Made by a program: the position numbers and the translations under genes. Source: Methylobacterium terricola (lineage in GTDB: Bacteria > Pseudomonadota > Alphaproteobacteria > Rhizobiales > Beijerinckiaceae). From it: a stretch of DNA of 49,949 nucleotides. The notes under the pieces were generated by a model. That model was given only the letters and a program-made list of their open reading frames with translations, was not told the DNA's origin and did no database searches. Within the stretch, counting starts at the first letter, position 1; each line of letters opens with the position of its first letter. Location of the stretch: contig NZ_VDDA01000032.1 in NCBI RefSeq assembly GCF_006151805.1, forward strand, positions 1 through 49,949. The letters run 5' to 3'. This document shows positions 23,110 to 32,570 of this stretch, piece after piece.

Positions 23110-25083
23110 TCAGGACGAGCCAGTTTCAGCGACCACCGCGTGGTGACCGAAGCGGCTTACCTCTGCAGCGATGTCCCCAATGCTCGCGTTTCCCTTGCGC
23201 AGGACCCGGGCGGCCCCGGCCAAGCGATGCCGCTCCTCTACCGTTACGTCGCGCGCGCTCAGCACGACGACCGGCACCTCCGCGCAACCCGACATGGCGC
23301 GCATCTCGGCCAGGAACGTGAAGCCGTCCATGACGGGCATCGTCAGATCGAGGAGGACGAGGTGCGGCGTTGCCTCGCGGACGAGATCCAGCGCCTCGAC
23401 GCCGTCGCCGGCCTCCCGCACCGACCATCCGTGACGCTCCAAGACGACTCGCAATCGGTTGCGCATGTCAATGTCGTCGTCGACGATGAGAACGTCGCCG
23501 GAGCCGGTCCCGATCCGGTCAAGGACATCCTTCAGTCGCGTCCAGTCGACGGGTTTCGGTACGGTGTCGGTCGCCCCGAGCGAGGCGCTCAGGGTCGTGT
23601 CAGCCACGAAGCTCACCATCACGACCGGAATGTCGCGGGTCGTGGCGTCGGCTTTCAGCGTCGCGAGGACTGCCCAGCCATCGACTTCCGGCATCATCAC
23701 ATCGAGCAGGACGACCCGCGGCGCTATAGTGCGGGCAAGATCGAGGCCGGTTCGTCCGTCCGCGGCCGTGCGCACCGAGAAGCCTTGCCGCGTCAGGAAG
23801 CGGCCCATCAGGTCGCGCTGACTGGCTTCGTCGTCGATGACAAGCACGAGCCCGCGGGCGCCTCCGGCAATGCCCGTTCCGGCGGACGGTTCTTCCGTGA
23901 GGACCTCGGCAGCCTCCGGGAGAGTGGTCGGAAGGTTCAGAGTGAAGCACGTGCCACGCCCTGGCTCGCTCGCCACCGTCACGCTACCGCCCATCAGTTC
24001 GGCGAAGGCCTTGGTCAGGGCGAGCCCCAACCCGGTGCCACCGTACTTGCGCGTCGTGCTGCCGTCGGCCTGGGTGAACCGCTGGAACAATCGCTCGACT
24101 TGCTCCTCGGTCATGCCGATACCGGTGTCCTCAACCGCAAAGGCCAGGCGGTCGCCGGTCGGGTCCGTCTCGCGCCGCGCGCGCAGCGTGATGGTGCCAC
24201 CCTCGGTGAACTTGGCGGCGTTCGAGAGCAGATTGAACAGGCATTGGCGCAGCTTCGTTGCATCGGTCCGGGCGACGCCGAGGCCGTCAGCGAAGTCGAG
24301 CACGAGACGGTTGCCCCGTTTCGAGATCAACGGTCCAACCGTAGCGGCAGCGTCGCGCACAAACACTTCGACGTCGATATCCTCGGGAAAGGTATCCATC
24401 TTGTTCGCCTCGACCTTCGAGAGGTCGAGCACGTCGTTGATCAGTCCGAGTAGGTGCTTGGCATTCGACTTGATTTTGCCGAGATCCTTGAGCAACTCTT
24501 CCTGGCCCAGTTCCTCAGCTTCCTCCTCCAGCATCTCGGAATAGCCGATGACCGCCGAGAGCGGAGTCCGCAGTTCGTGGCTCATATTGGCGAGGAAACT
24601 GCTCTTCGCGCGATTGGCATCCTCCGCCGCCTCTTGCGCAGCCTCCGCATCCCGTCGGGCATCCTCCAAGGCCGCTTGGCTGGCTCGCAAACCGGCGTTG
24701 GCTGCGTCGAGGCTGAGAAGCGTCCCCTCACGCTCGGCCATTGTCCGGCGTAGAGCATCGCAGATCCAAACCATCGCGGCACCCACCGCAAGATACTGGA
24801 TCAGAGCGATGACCTGCCCCGGGCTGAAGCTCAGTGTGCCGTCGGAGCGACGGAAGAACCACGCGGCGGCCAGGAACGAGACCCCGACTGAAACGCCGCC
24901 GGGCCCGCGCCCAAGCGCCAAGGCGGCCAAGAACACGATGGGGAGGTAGAGGAGGAACGGAGCGACATCGAGCGGCGCCAGGAAGCGCAGAAGCGTCGCT
25001 GCCGCCACCGCACCGACTGGAAGCCCATAACGAGCGATTGGACCGAACCCGTGTCCCGAGATGGCGTCCATGAACCTGCGCAC
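23110..25083 (-). CDS. hybrid sensor histidine kinase (DUF4118, HisKA, HATPase, two receivers)
   Basis: 657 aa. Residues 15-115 hold several membrane segments of DUF4118 (KdpD-like) type; a coiled coil spans about 118-160. HisKA follows with SFLANMSHELRTPL, phospho-acceptor His169. The HATPase has NLLSNAAKF, VEDTGIGM and GGTGLGLAL. Two REC domains follow, with Asp in VVLLDVMMPEVDGW and in LVLLDLTMPVMDGF. There is no HPt domain or DNA-binding output, so phosphate must go to another protein, possibly one of the single receivers in the window. The downstream neighbour on the same strand is a gene-free spacer. Confidence 0.93.
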   Translation of the reverse strand: MRRFMDAISGHGFGPIARYGLPVGAVAAATLLRFLAPLDVAPFLLYLPIVFLAALALGRGPGGVSVGVSFLAAAWFFRRSDGTLSFSPGQVIALIQYLAVGAAMVWICDALRRTMAEREGTLLSLDAANAGLRASQAALEDARRDAEAAQEAAEDANRAKSSFLANMSHELRTPLSAVIGYSEMLEEEAEELGQEELLKDLGKIKSNAKHLLGLINDVLDLSKVEANKMDTFPEDIDVEVFVRDAAATVGPLISKRGNRLVLDFADGLGVARTDATKLRQCLFNLLSNAAKFTEGGTITLRARRETDPTGDRLAFAVEDTGIGMTEEQVERLFQRFTQADGSTTRKYGGTGLGLALTKAFAELMGGSVTVASEPGRGTCFTLNLPTTLPEAAEVLTEEPSAGTGIAGGARGLVLVIDDEASQRDLMGRFLTRQGFSVRTAADGRTGLDLARTIAPRVVLLDVMMPEVDGWAVLATLKADATTRDIPVVMVSFVADTTLSASLGATDTVPKPVDWTRLKDVLDRIGTGSGDVLIVDDDIDMRNRLRVVLERHGWSVREAGDGVEALDLVREATPHLVLLDLTMPVMDGFTFLAEMRAMSGCAEVPVVVLSARDVTVEERHRLAGAARVLRKGNASIGDIAAEVSRFGHHAVVAETGSS

Positions 25084-25113
25084 GTTTTTGCCTCCCGCAC
25101 GGTGAGTCCGCTG

Positions 25114-25941
25114 TCATGTCGGGTCGCCGACCTCGTCGGTGCGCACCGAGAACCCAGCCAAGGGGGCGGGTCCGAAGCTCGTCGTGATGGCACAGTCCGT
25201 TGCGTCACGACCATAGGCCATGACGATGCGGCCGATCCGAGGCCGGTTGTGCCGGGCGTCGAACGTGTACCAGCGCGGTCCGGCCGGTCCATCGAGGTAG
25301 ACCTCGAACCAAGCCGAGAAATCCATCGGCGCCGGGTCCTTGGGCACGCCGATATCGCCGAGATAGCCGGTGGCGTAGCGCGCCGGGATGTTCATGCACC
25401 GACACAGCGTGATCGCCAGGTGAGCGAAGTCGCGGCACACCCCGACCTGCTGCGCGTGACCATCGGCAGCGCTGCGCGTCGCGTCGGCCTGCATGTAGTC
25501 GAAATGCAGGCGGCCATGCGCGTAGTCGACGATGGCCTGGACGCGTACCCAACCCTCCGGGCTCGAGCCGAACAGGTCCCAGGCGGTCTGCGATAGCTTG
25601 TCGGTGTCGCAGTAGCGCGAGCCGAGGAGGAACGGCAGCACTTCGTCCGGCAGATCCTGGACCGGGATCTGGCGGGCTTCGGGCGCGTGGTCGTCCGGCC
25701 GACCACGATCCTCGATCTCGAAGTCCGCCGACATCGTGATGCGGCCGCCGGGAGCGAGGATGCGGGTGGCGACGTTGCCGAACGGATCGCGGAACTGCCT
25801 GACCGCTACCGGCGGATCGAGGGCGATGACTTCGCGGCTGCGCAGATCGGGCTGACGCTCTGGACGAATGTTCAGAAGTAGCACCATGGGGGTTGGGCCG
25901 AACGTCTCGAGAGCGACGGTGTAGCCACAGCGGATGCGCAT
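25114..25941 (-). CDS. transglutaminase-like protein
   Basis: 275 aa from ATG 25941; the longer frame to 26106 has no family features and GGTGGGG precedes 25941. The N-terminal beta-rich part (YTVALETFGPTPMVLLLNIRP) is followed by the transglutaminase core with Cys169 in VGVCRDFAHLAI and Asp228 in WYTFDARHN. At the usual catalytic His position there is Ser209 (PMDFSAWFEVYL), with His231 nearby. It could be a protease-like or inactive member, or a subgroup that uses another His. It lies 30 bases upstream of the hybrid kinase start, so the two may share a transcript. Confidence 0.85.
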   Translation of the reverse strand: MRIRCGYTVALETFGPTPMVLLLNIRPERQPDLRSREVIALDPPVAVRQFRDPFGNVATRILAPGGRITMSADFEIEDRGRPDDHAPEARQIPVQDLPDEVLPFLLGSRYCDTDKLSQTAWDLFGSSPEGWVRVQAIVDYAHGRLHFDYMQADATRSAADGHAQQVGVCRDFAHLAITLCRCMNIPARYATGYLGDIGVPKDPAPMDFSAWFEVYLDGPAGPRWYTFDARHNRPRIGRIVMAYGRDATDCAITTSFGPAPLAGFSVRTDEVGDPT

Positions 25942-26131
25942 GGACGGATCCCCACCCTTAAAAGCTCCAGTCCAGGCAAGATGCCCGCCAGGCCGTCGTT
26001 CCTGCACGAGGCGGCGAAACGACCGTACGGCGGCGATGCCAGGTCCGGCCGCGAGCGGCCCGAGACGAACCAGCTCCGACGACGTTAGGTGGTGCACACG
26101 ACGCACCGGCCACCGCCGAGGGGTTCAGAGT

Positions 26132-28105
26132 ATGACAACAGACGTGACAGGTGCGCCGAAGCAGCCCGCCCAGGTGCCGCCACCGCTCGTACCAGGCCTG
26201 AGAGGCCTCCTGACCCTGGCCGTTGGCGTGGTGCTGATCGCCGCGCTGTATTTCGGCCGTGAGGTGTTCATCCCCCTCGTGCTGGCGGTGCTCCTCAGCT
26301 TCGTCTTGGCCCCGGTGGTCAACCTGCTGCGACGGATCAAGCTCGGACGCGTGCCGTCCGTCATCATCGCCGTCCTGCTAGCCCTGGGCGTCATCGGCGG
26401 CATCGGCGCGGTCATCGGTACCCAGGTGGCCGGGCTCGCCGGCAACCTGCCCCAGTATCAAGCGACCGTGCAGAGAAAGCTCGTCGGTCTGCAGCAGGGC
26501 TGGCTCGGCGAAGCCAACAAGGTCATCCAGAAGTTCAGCCACCAAGTTCATGACGCGACACAAAAAGCGACCGCAGCCGGCACGACTGCTGAAACCGGGC
26601 CGAGCGGTGAAACACCCAAAGCGCAGCTCGTGCGTGTGGAGGAGCCTGAGCTCTCGCCGCTGGCGCTCGCCGAGAAGGTCCTCGGCCCTGTCGTCTCGCC
26701 GCTGACCGACGTGGGCATCATCCTGGTGGTGGTGGTGTTCCTGCTCTTGCAGCGCGAGGATCTGCGCAACCGCATGATCCGCCTGTTCGGATCAAGCGAC
26801 CTGCACCGCACGACCGTCGCCATGGACGACGCTGCAGGCCGACTCGGTACCTACTTCCTGGCGCAGCTCGGCATGAACGCTGCCTTCGGAGTGATTGTCG
26901 GTGTCGGCCTCTGGTTCATCGGAGTGCCCAATCCGCTGCTATGGGGCGTGCTCTCCGCCATCATGCGCTTCATCCCCTACATCGGCGCCATCGTTTCAGG
27001 CGTGTTCCCGGTGGCGTTGGCCGCGGCGGTCGACCCGGGCTGGTCGATGGTCATCGCCACCGCGGCACTGTTCCTGATCGCCGAGCCGTTGTTCGGACAG
27101 GTGGTCGAGCCACTGCTCTACGGCCACTCAACGGGCCTGTCGCCGTTCGCGGTGATCGTCTCAACCCTGTTCTGGGGCTTCCTGTGGGGGCCTATCGGCT
27201 TGATCCTCGCTACTCCCTTCACAGTTTGTCTCGTCGTGCTCGGCCGCCACGTCGACAGCCTAGAGTTCCTCGACGTGCTGCTCGGCGACCGGCCGCCGCT
27301 CACTCCTGTCGAGAATTTCTATCAGCGCATGCTGGCAGGCGACCCGGATGAGGTGCGGGAGGTTGCCGAGGGCATGCTGCAGGATCGCTCGCTGTCGTCG
27401 TACTACGATGAAGTTGCGCTCAAGGGCCTGCAGCTTGCCGCCAACGACTTCGCGCGTGGGGTCGTCACATCGGCGCAGCTCGACAACATCCGGGCCTCCG
27501 CCCGCTCGCTGGTTGAGGATTTCGAAAGCCGCGCGGACGAGGAACCCGCCACTGCCGACAAGGCGGTCAACCCGAGCGAGACACCGACGCTGGCCGAACG
27601 AACCCATCCCAAGACCGAGGCCGTGCCCGGGCACGCCCCGCCGCGGGATAGCCTTCCAGAGGCGTGGCGCGGGGAGGCGCCGGTGTTGTGCCTGGCCGGG
27701 CGCGGTCCCCTGGACGAGGCGTCCTCGGCGATGCTGGCTCAGTTGCTAGGCAAGCATGGGCTCGGTGCCCGCGTCACGCCTTACCAGTCTGCTTCGCGCG
27801 AAGGTATTCGCGAGCTGGACCTCTCGGGCGTGGCCATGATCTGCATCTCCTACCTGGACATCACCGGAAACCCGTCGCACCTGCGCTACCTGCTGGAGCG
27901 TCTGAAGCACCGGGCGCCGGACGTACCAGTGCTGGTTGGTTTGTGGCCGGAGGGCGAGGGAGTGCTCACGGACGCCGCGCTGGGTCGCCAGATCGGGGCG
28001 GATGTCTACGTCTCGTCGCTGCGCGGAGCCGTCGAAGCATGCCTGAAGGCTGCAGGGGGTATCCCCTCGGACGGCATCACGCCGGTTTCGGCGAGTGCGG
28101 CGTAG
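26132..28105 (+). CDS. AI-2E-family (PerM) permease with cobalamin-domain-like C-terminus
   Basis: 657 aa from ATG 26132 (GAGGGG upstream); the frame open to 25934 lacks features. Residues about 25-365 are the AI-2E/PerM fold: YFGREVFIPLVLAVLLSFVLAP, the long periplasmic coiled part, and the terminal GPIGLILATPFTVCLVVLGRH. An extension near 370-500 is helical (YYDEVALKGLQLAANDFARG). Residues about 515-650 (VLCLAGRGPLDEASSAMLAQLLGKHGLGARV... MICISYLD...VPVLVGLW) have the alternating strand-helix look of B12-binding/flavodoxin-like domains, without a DxHxxG cobalamin ligand. Substrate unknown. Confidence 0.85.
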   Translation: MTTDVTGAPKQPAQVPPPLVPGLRGLLTLAVGVVLIAALYFGREVFIPLVLAVLLSFVLAPVVNLLRRIKLGRVPSVIIAVLLALGVIGGIGAVIGTQVAGLAGNLPQYQATVQRKLVGLQQGWLGEANKVIQKFSHQVHDATQKATAAGTTAETGPSGETPKAQLVRVEEPELSPLALAEKVLGPVVSPLTDVGIILVVVVFLLLQREDLRNRMIRLFGSSDLHRTTVAMDDAAGRLGTYFLAQLGMNAAFGVIVGVGLWFIGVPNPLLWGVLSAIMRFIPYIGAIVSGVFPVALAAAVDPGWSMVIATAALFLIAEPLFGQVVEPLLYGHSTGLSPFAVIVSTLFWGFLWGPIGLILATPFTVCLVVLGRHVDSLEFLDVLLGDRPPLTPVENFYQRMLAGDPDEVREVAEGMLQDRSLSSYYDEVALKGLQLAANDFARGVVTSAQLDNIRASARSLVEDFESRADEEPATADKAVNPSETPTLAERTHPKTEAVPGHAPPRDSLPEAWRGEAPVLCLAGRGPLDEASSAMLAQLLGKHGLGARVTPYQSASREGIRELDLSGVAMICISYLDITGNPSHLRYLLERLKHRAPDVPVLVGLWPEGEGVLTDAALGRQIGADVYVSSLRGAVEACLKAAGGIPSDGITPVSASAA

Positions 28106-28534
28106 GATGGAAGAGTGAAGTGGCTTGGCTGTTGCTCTCATGCGGCGCAGCCAAGCCTGGAAGCAATGCCACTAAGATGACCCCTGCGGTTTTCATGGTA
28201 TCCCGCTACGCCGTGGTTCCTGCGCTTGCTTCAGGGACAATTTACAGTCGGTAGTTGGCGGAGAGGCGGCGCTGACGCGGCCTACCATTGAAAATTGTCG
28301 GTCCGGCTCCTTAAGTAAGGCTGAGCTGTCTGAAGGGGTGTGCGTCGTTCCCACCATGCGATGTGGCAGCTGATCGAGCGCCGACCATCTCTGCCTTCCA
28401 TTGGTCATTCGGTGAGGTCGTCAACGCCTTCGTCCGGCAACCGCCGCAATCACCCCGTAAACGGCCTCCGCCTTGACGGTTCGTGAACGTGTCATCCGTC
28501 CAGGTTGTGGAGCAGCTCAGGTTCGGGAGCATGG
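28106..28534. other. gene-free spacer
   Basis: 429 bp with no supportable gene. Short frames on both strands have no ribosome sites. No clear terminator with T-tract follows the permease. Confidence 0.45.
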
Positions 28535-29833
28535 GTGGTTCGGAAGATGGCAAGCTGCGCTCGAACGATCGCCGTCACGACGGGGCTGACGATGCTCATG
28601 AGCCTCGGTGCTTGTGCCGGACGGCCGACCGGGGTGCTGTTGCCCATCGCCGCCATCGAGCCGGTGCCCGGCAGCTCACGTGTCGAGATGCTGGTCGCCA
28701 CCACCCGCAAGTCCGCCACCGACCGCGGCGTGCTGTTCTCGGGTGAGCGCGGCGATGCCGTGACTTACACCGATCTCGCAGTCTCCATTCCGCCGGACGC
28801 CATTCGCCAGCCAGGTTCCGTGCAGTGGCCCAAGTCCCTGCCTGGCAACCCGGCTACCGACTTCGTTGCCCTGCGCGCCGAGCCGATCGACCGTTCGAAA
28901 GTCGCAGCGTGGACAGGACGCGCGCTCAAACGGGACTCCAAGCGCCACGTTCTGGTGTTCGTTCACGGCTTCAACAACAAGTTCGAGGACGCGGTTTTTC
29001 GGTTCGCCCAAATCGTCCACGACTCCGGCGCCGAGGTCGCGCCGGTGCTGTTCACCTGGCCGTCGCGCGGCTCGGTGCTCGCCTACGGCTACGATCGAGA
29101 GAGCACCAACTTTTCGCGCAACGGCCTCGAGACGCTGCTTCGGGATCTGGCCAAGGATCCTAATGTCGGTGAAGTGACGGTGCTGGCTCACTCGATGGGC
29201 AATTGGCTGACGCTGGAGAGCTTGCGCCAGATGGCCATTCGCGATCGGCGCGTGGCGCCCAAGGTCCGCAACGTCATTCTGGCTGCCCCGGACGTCGACA
29301 TCGATCTCGCTCGCGAGGCGTTCCGCGATATGGGTCCGGATCGGCCGCGTCTCACGCTCATGGTGTCCGGCGATGACCAGGCGCTCGCGGTCTCCCGACT
29401 GGTTTGGGGTGACAGCGTGCGACTGGGCGCTATCGACCCAACGGTCGAGCCATACCGGTCCGAACTGGCGCGCCAGAACATCGGCGTGCTGAACCTGTCG
29501 ACCGTGAAAGGCGACGACCCACTCAACCACGGCAAGTTCGCTTCGGGCGATGTCGTCGCATTGTTGGGCAAGCGACTTGCCGACGGGCAGCCGATCTCGG
29601 ACGGCAAGATCGGCATCGGTGATCGGTTGGTAAGTACGGCTGCCGGTGCCGCCTCGACGGTCGCGACCGGCGCTGCATTAGCCGTGGTTGCTCCCGTAGC
29701 TATCATCGACCCGCAGACCCGCGAAACCTATGGCGAGCACCTGTCCAATGTTGGAAGCGGTTTCAAGGACACCATCGGCTCGACAGTTGATCTAGCCGGG
29801 GCGCCCGTGCGCGCGGTAGTTGGCAGACACTGA
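28535..29833 (+). CDS. alpha/beta hydrolase lipoprotein, DUF900 family
   Basis: 432 aa. GTG 28535 (CGGGAG upstream) or ATG 28547; both give a lipoprotein signal with MSLGAC, Cys near residue 26, so it is an outer-membrane or periplasmic lipoprotein. DUF900 hydrolase core: oxyanion HGFNNKFEDAVFR, nucleophile Ser in VLAHSMGNW, Asp in LAAPDVDID, and a candidate His in DPLNHGKFAS. The C-terminal 80 residues are Ala/Val-rich. Substrate unknown. It stands alone. Confidence 0.88.
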   Translation: MVRKMASCARTIAVTTGLTMLMSLGACAGRPTGVLLPIAAIEPVPGSSRVEMLVATTRKSATDRGVLFSGERGDAVTYTDLAVSIPPDAIRQPGSVQWPKSLPGNPATDFVALRAEPIDRSKVAAWTGRALKRDSKRHVLVFVHGFNNKFEDAVFRFAQIVHDSGAEVAPVLFTWPSRGSVLAYGYDRESTNFSRNGLETLLRDLAKDPNVGEVTVLAHSMGNWLTLESLRQMAIRDRRVAPKVRNVILAAPDVDIDLAREAFRDMGPDRPRLTLMVSGDDQALAVSRLVWGDSVRLGAIDPTVEPYRSELARQNIGVLNLSTVKGDDPLNHGKFASGDVVALLGKRLADGQPISDGKIGIGDRLVSTAAGAASTVATGAALAVVAPVAIIDPQTRETYGEHLSNVGSGFKDTIGSTVDLAGAPVRAVVGRH

Positions 29834-30057
29834 CTGTTCAATATTTTTGCGCAACGATGAAGCTTGAGTGCTAACTTTAGGAGGGATGACAGATACAACA
29901 TGAATTTGAAATATCGGCGCCGTTTGACCGGTTATTATGAGTAGTAATTGTTTTTGCCAGTGGGCAAGCCAGACATTTATTCCATAATAATAGAGATATC
30001 GCTTACTGAGTATCTGAGCCTCGAAATGCCTCTAAGTTATAAATGCAGGATTGAAAA

Positions 30058-30312
30058 ATGACGCAGAGATCCTTCGAGCCCAACATCAGTTTTCTGCGCA
30101 AGGTAGAGGCGCGAAAAGTTTGTAGCGCCACGAGCTCTGACAATAAATGTGGCTCTTTCTACATCACGCGAGGTGGTATAGCGGTTATCGATGCTCATGC
30201 TAAAGCTGGCCTTATCCGACGTCCATGTATCGCCGCACCTGGTCGACCATCGTACGCCGAACTTACTGATGCGGGACGTGCAGCTCTCAGCGCAAACAAA
30301 TACTTGAAATAG
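30058..30312 (+). CDS. small hypothetical protein, winged-helix-like
   Basis: 84 aa; AGGATTGAAAA before the ATG. The part SFYITRGGIAVIDAHAKAGLI...GRPSYAELTDAGRAAL has the turn-helix-wing feel of a short MarR/PadR-like wing, but no family could be named. Preceded by a 224-bp AT-rich gap and followed by hairpins at 30380-30446. Confidence 0.5.
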   Translation: MTQRSFEPNISFLRKVEARKVCSATSSDNKCGSFYITRGGIAVIDAHAKAGLIRRPCIAAPGRPSYAELTDAGRAALSANKYLK

Positions 30313-30379
30313 GTATTGAATATCTGATTTTTTTACGTTGGATGTGTGCCAGCGTCAGGTCGACCCCGGTCCTTCAAAT

Positions 30380-30446
30380 CTCGGCCGAACCGTGGAGGGG
30401 CCGAGCCTAAGATGAAGAACCCCGCCAGCCCGATGATCTGGCGGGG
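30380..30446. terminator. two hairpins between a small gene and mucR-like gene
   Basis: CTCGGCC (30380-30386) pairs with GGCCGAG (30399-30405), and CCCCGCCAG (30420-30428) pairs perfectly with CTGGCGGGG (30438-30446). No T-tract follows, so this is a weak or rho-assisted bidirectional terminator between convergent genes. Confidence 0.5.
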
Positions 30447-30579
30447 TGTGCTGTGTCCAAACGACAGGAGCTGAGACGCAACGCTGCCCGAGGTCACGAT
30501 AGTCTCGAATGGTTAGTGAACTCTCAAGCGAGCTTCGCCTGGTTCGTCACCTGATCGGGTTGCGCGACGGCTGTGCCGA

Positions 30580-31005
30580 TCAGCCGGCCTTGCGGGTGGC
30601 TCCCTTCCGCGCTTGGCCGAGCCCGCTGCTCTTGGCGAGTTCCGAACGCGCAGCAGCATAGTTCGCCGCGACCATCGGGTAGTCGTGCGGCAGGCCCCAC
30701 TTCTGGCGGTAGTCGGCAGGGGTCATGCCCCGGCTCGTCAGATGGCGCTTAAGCGACTTGTACTGGCGCCCATCCTCGAGACTGATCAGGTAGTCTGGGG
30801 TTACCGTCTTGCGGATCGGTACCGGTGGCGTCGGCTTCTCGGCTTCGGGCGCGGGCGGGGCGCTGAGTTTCGTCAGAGCCGCGTAGGTCGACCTGATGAG
30901 GGCTGGTAGCTCCGAGCCCGGCACGTTGTTCTTGCTGACGTAGGCCGACACGATGTCAGCAGCCAAGCCGATCACCTGTTCGGCGGGCATGGTAACGTTG
31001 TTCAT
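30580..31005 (-). CDS. MucR/Ros-family regulator lacking zinc ligands
   Basis: 141 aa from ATG 31005 (a start at 31041 is possible). The MucR N-terminus (VIGLAADIVSAYVSKNNVPGSELPALIRSTYAAL) is present, then the DNA-binding region PDYLISLEDGRQYKSLKRHLTSRGMTPADYRQKWGLP. In zinc-binding Ros the segment reads IVCLEC...LKRHL..HH; here both Cys are absent (ISLEDG) and the second His is lost (HLTSRG). Zinc-free Ros/MucR proteins that still bind DNA are known. It may regulate envelope and motility genes as MucR does elsewhere. Confidence 0.88.
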   Translation of the reverse strand: MNNVTMPAEQVIGLAADIVSAYVSKNNVPGSELPALIRSTYAALTKLSAPPAPEAEKPTPPVPIRKTVTPDYLISLEDGRQYKSLKRHLTSRGMTPADYRQKWGLPHDYPMVAANYAAARSELAKSSGLGQARKGATRKAG

Positions 31006-31095
31006 ACTCTGAGACCCATGGCTGTTCGTTCTGACTGCCAAGCTTCATTAACAGATCAATCAAGCCATCAAAAGATCGAACAGCACGCCATCCTT

Positions 31096-31680
31096 CTATC
31101 TGATTGGTAGGGACGGTCGGCGCACGGCGCGGTCAACCTGAACCAGAACGTCCAGGGCACGCCACGGCTTCTGCATGTAGACGACATCGTCGGGCAACGC
31201 TTCGACATGCGCGCCTGCCTGACCGGAGGTGACCACGAGGCGGATGCTTGGCCACAAGGTTTGAACGGTGCGCGCGAGGTCCACGCCATCCATGGTGCCG
31301 GGGAGGCTGACATCCGTGAACACCATGGCGACTTCGGCGCCTCGGTCCCGCAAGAGCGCCACCGCATCGTCGCCGGTATCACAGGTGACCACATCCAGCA
31401 CGGTTTCTTCCAAGAGCGCCACAGCCATCTCGCGCATGGCCGGATCATCCTCAAGTACGAGAACGAGCCGGTTCGGATCAGTGCTTTTTGCACCTCCTCG
31501 TTCATCGGTTTGGCCCAGTGCATCCCGCTCTAGCAGAAGGGCGACAAGCTCCTGAAGGCGATCCGGGAGGGATGACTCATCGGCGATGGGGAAAGCATCC
31601 ATCAGACCCAGCGCGACACCCTGGCTGGCAGCGGCTGATCCCTCGTCCGCTCCTCGATAGAAGAAGCTGGCGTGGCGCAT
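31096..31680 (-). CDS. response regulator receiver protein
   Basis: 194 aa. AAGGAGGGG precedes the ATG closely. The first 70 residues are an uncharacterised helical leader (ADESSLPDRLQELVALLLERD). The REC domain spans about 70-190 with LVLEDDP, Asp in MVFTDVSLPGTMDG, Thr/Ser in VVTSGQA and Lys in MQKPW. No output domain. Separate from any kinase gene; the hybrid kinase at 23110-25083 is a possible donor by inference only. Confidence 0.87.
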   Translation of the reverse strand: MRHASFFYRGADEGSAAASQGVALGLMDAFPIADESSLPDRLQELVALLLERDALGQTDERGGAKSTDPNRLVLVLEDDPAMREMAVALLEETVLDVVTCDTGDDAVALLRDRGAEVAMVFTDVSLPGTMDGVDLARTVQTLWPSIRLVVTSGQAGAHVEALPDDVVYMQKPWRALDVLVQVDRAVRRPSLPIR

Positions 31681-31740
31681 ATCCCCTCCTTGCCCGGAGG
31701 AGGTCTCATGCTACGCTCCAGGCCTTCCATTAATCCACGT

Positions 31741-32135
31741 TAACCGTCCTAGGAGGGAAGCGCTGGCAGCGTCGTTGGTTTCATTCCGATTGTCCGAAAG
31801 TCGCTGATCCGGGCGTCACCACCCCCGATACTGTCCAGACCCCGGCGGTTATGAGCCTGGGTAAGCGGTTCGAGATGCCGGACTTGAAGCGTACGATGGA
31901 CCATGGTCTCGTGGCCTCAAGGCGGTCGACTACGCGGCTATGACAGAGGATATTGTCGGCGCTGCGGGAAGACGCTGCCCTGAAGTGCGCTGCCGCGCGT
32001 GGTCGGCATTGTCGAACGGCACCAGTCCGAGATCAGGATAGTGGTGCGCCACTCCGTATGTCGCGCTCTGCTGCGCGGCTAACAGGGTGCTTCGGGGATG
32101 CCAAATCCGTTGAGCGGAGCCCACATGCGCGCCGA
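31741..32135. other. gene-free spacer
   Basis: 395 bp. Frames on both strands are short, Arg-rich and without ribosome sites. Nothing can be supported. Confidence 0.4.
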
Positions 32136-32570
32136 CTACGAGAGTAGCACGTCCCGGTCTAAACCGAGCGCTCCTGCCACCTCAGTTAGGGCTCGGTGCT
32201 CGGAGGAACTGATACCCTCGAAATCGGCAACGTCGGCGGCGATCAGGAATACGCTCTGGCGCTGCTCCGTCGGGCGGTCAGCGATGGCCTCGATAAAGTG
32301 GATGTTCTGCATCCGCCCGGCCCGGGTGCGGGCACGACCGATGCCGTCGTAGAGCTCTTCCTCTAGCATCAAGCTGTCATAGCCCTTCTCGAGGACAGGA
32401 TCGGCCAGCATGCCCTTGAGGGCTGCCTCGAACTCCGCCCCCGCGACCTCGCCGTCGGCCACGATCACGTTGGCACAGGCCGACACCGCGGCCCGCATCA
32501 GCGCGTCGTCGCCTGCATAGGCCGTCACCGTCTGCTTGAACCGGCCGAAGACCGCCTGGACGAGGCTCAT
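32136..32570 (-). CDS. TerB-family tellurite-resistance-like protein
   Basis: 144 aa from ATG 32570 (GAAGGTAG upstream). Typical TerB layout: helices with VSACANVIVADGEVAGAEFEAAL and a second repeat VADVADFEGISSSEHRALTEVAGALGL (in parts), each carrying an acidic metal-binding D-G-x-[VI]-x-x-x-E pattern. TerB proteins are cytoplasmic and linked to stress and metal response. The rest of a ter operon is absent. Confidence 0.85.
   Translation of the reverse strand: MSLVQAVFGRFKQTVTAYAGDDALMRAAVSACANVIVADGEVAGAEFEAALKGMLADPVLEKGYDSLMLEEELYDGIGRARTRAGRMQNIHFIEAIADRPTEQRQSVFLIAADVADFEGISSSEHRALTEVAGALGLDRDVLLS

Noticed and set aside
23140..24453. Plus-strand open frame of 437 codons
   Set aside because: Shadow of the hybrid histidine kinase, whose HisKA, HATPase and REC motifs are intact on the other strand.
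31930..32147. Small frames on both strands near 32 kb
   Set aside because: No ribosome site, biased composition, and no family features; left as spacer.
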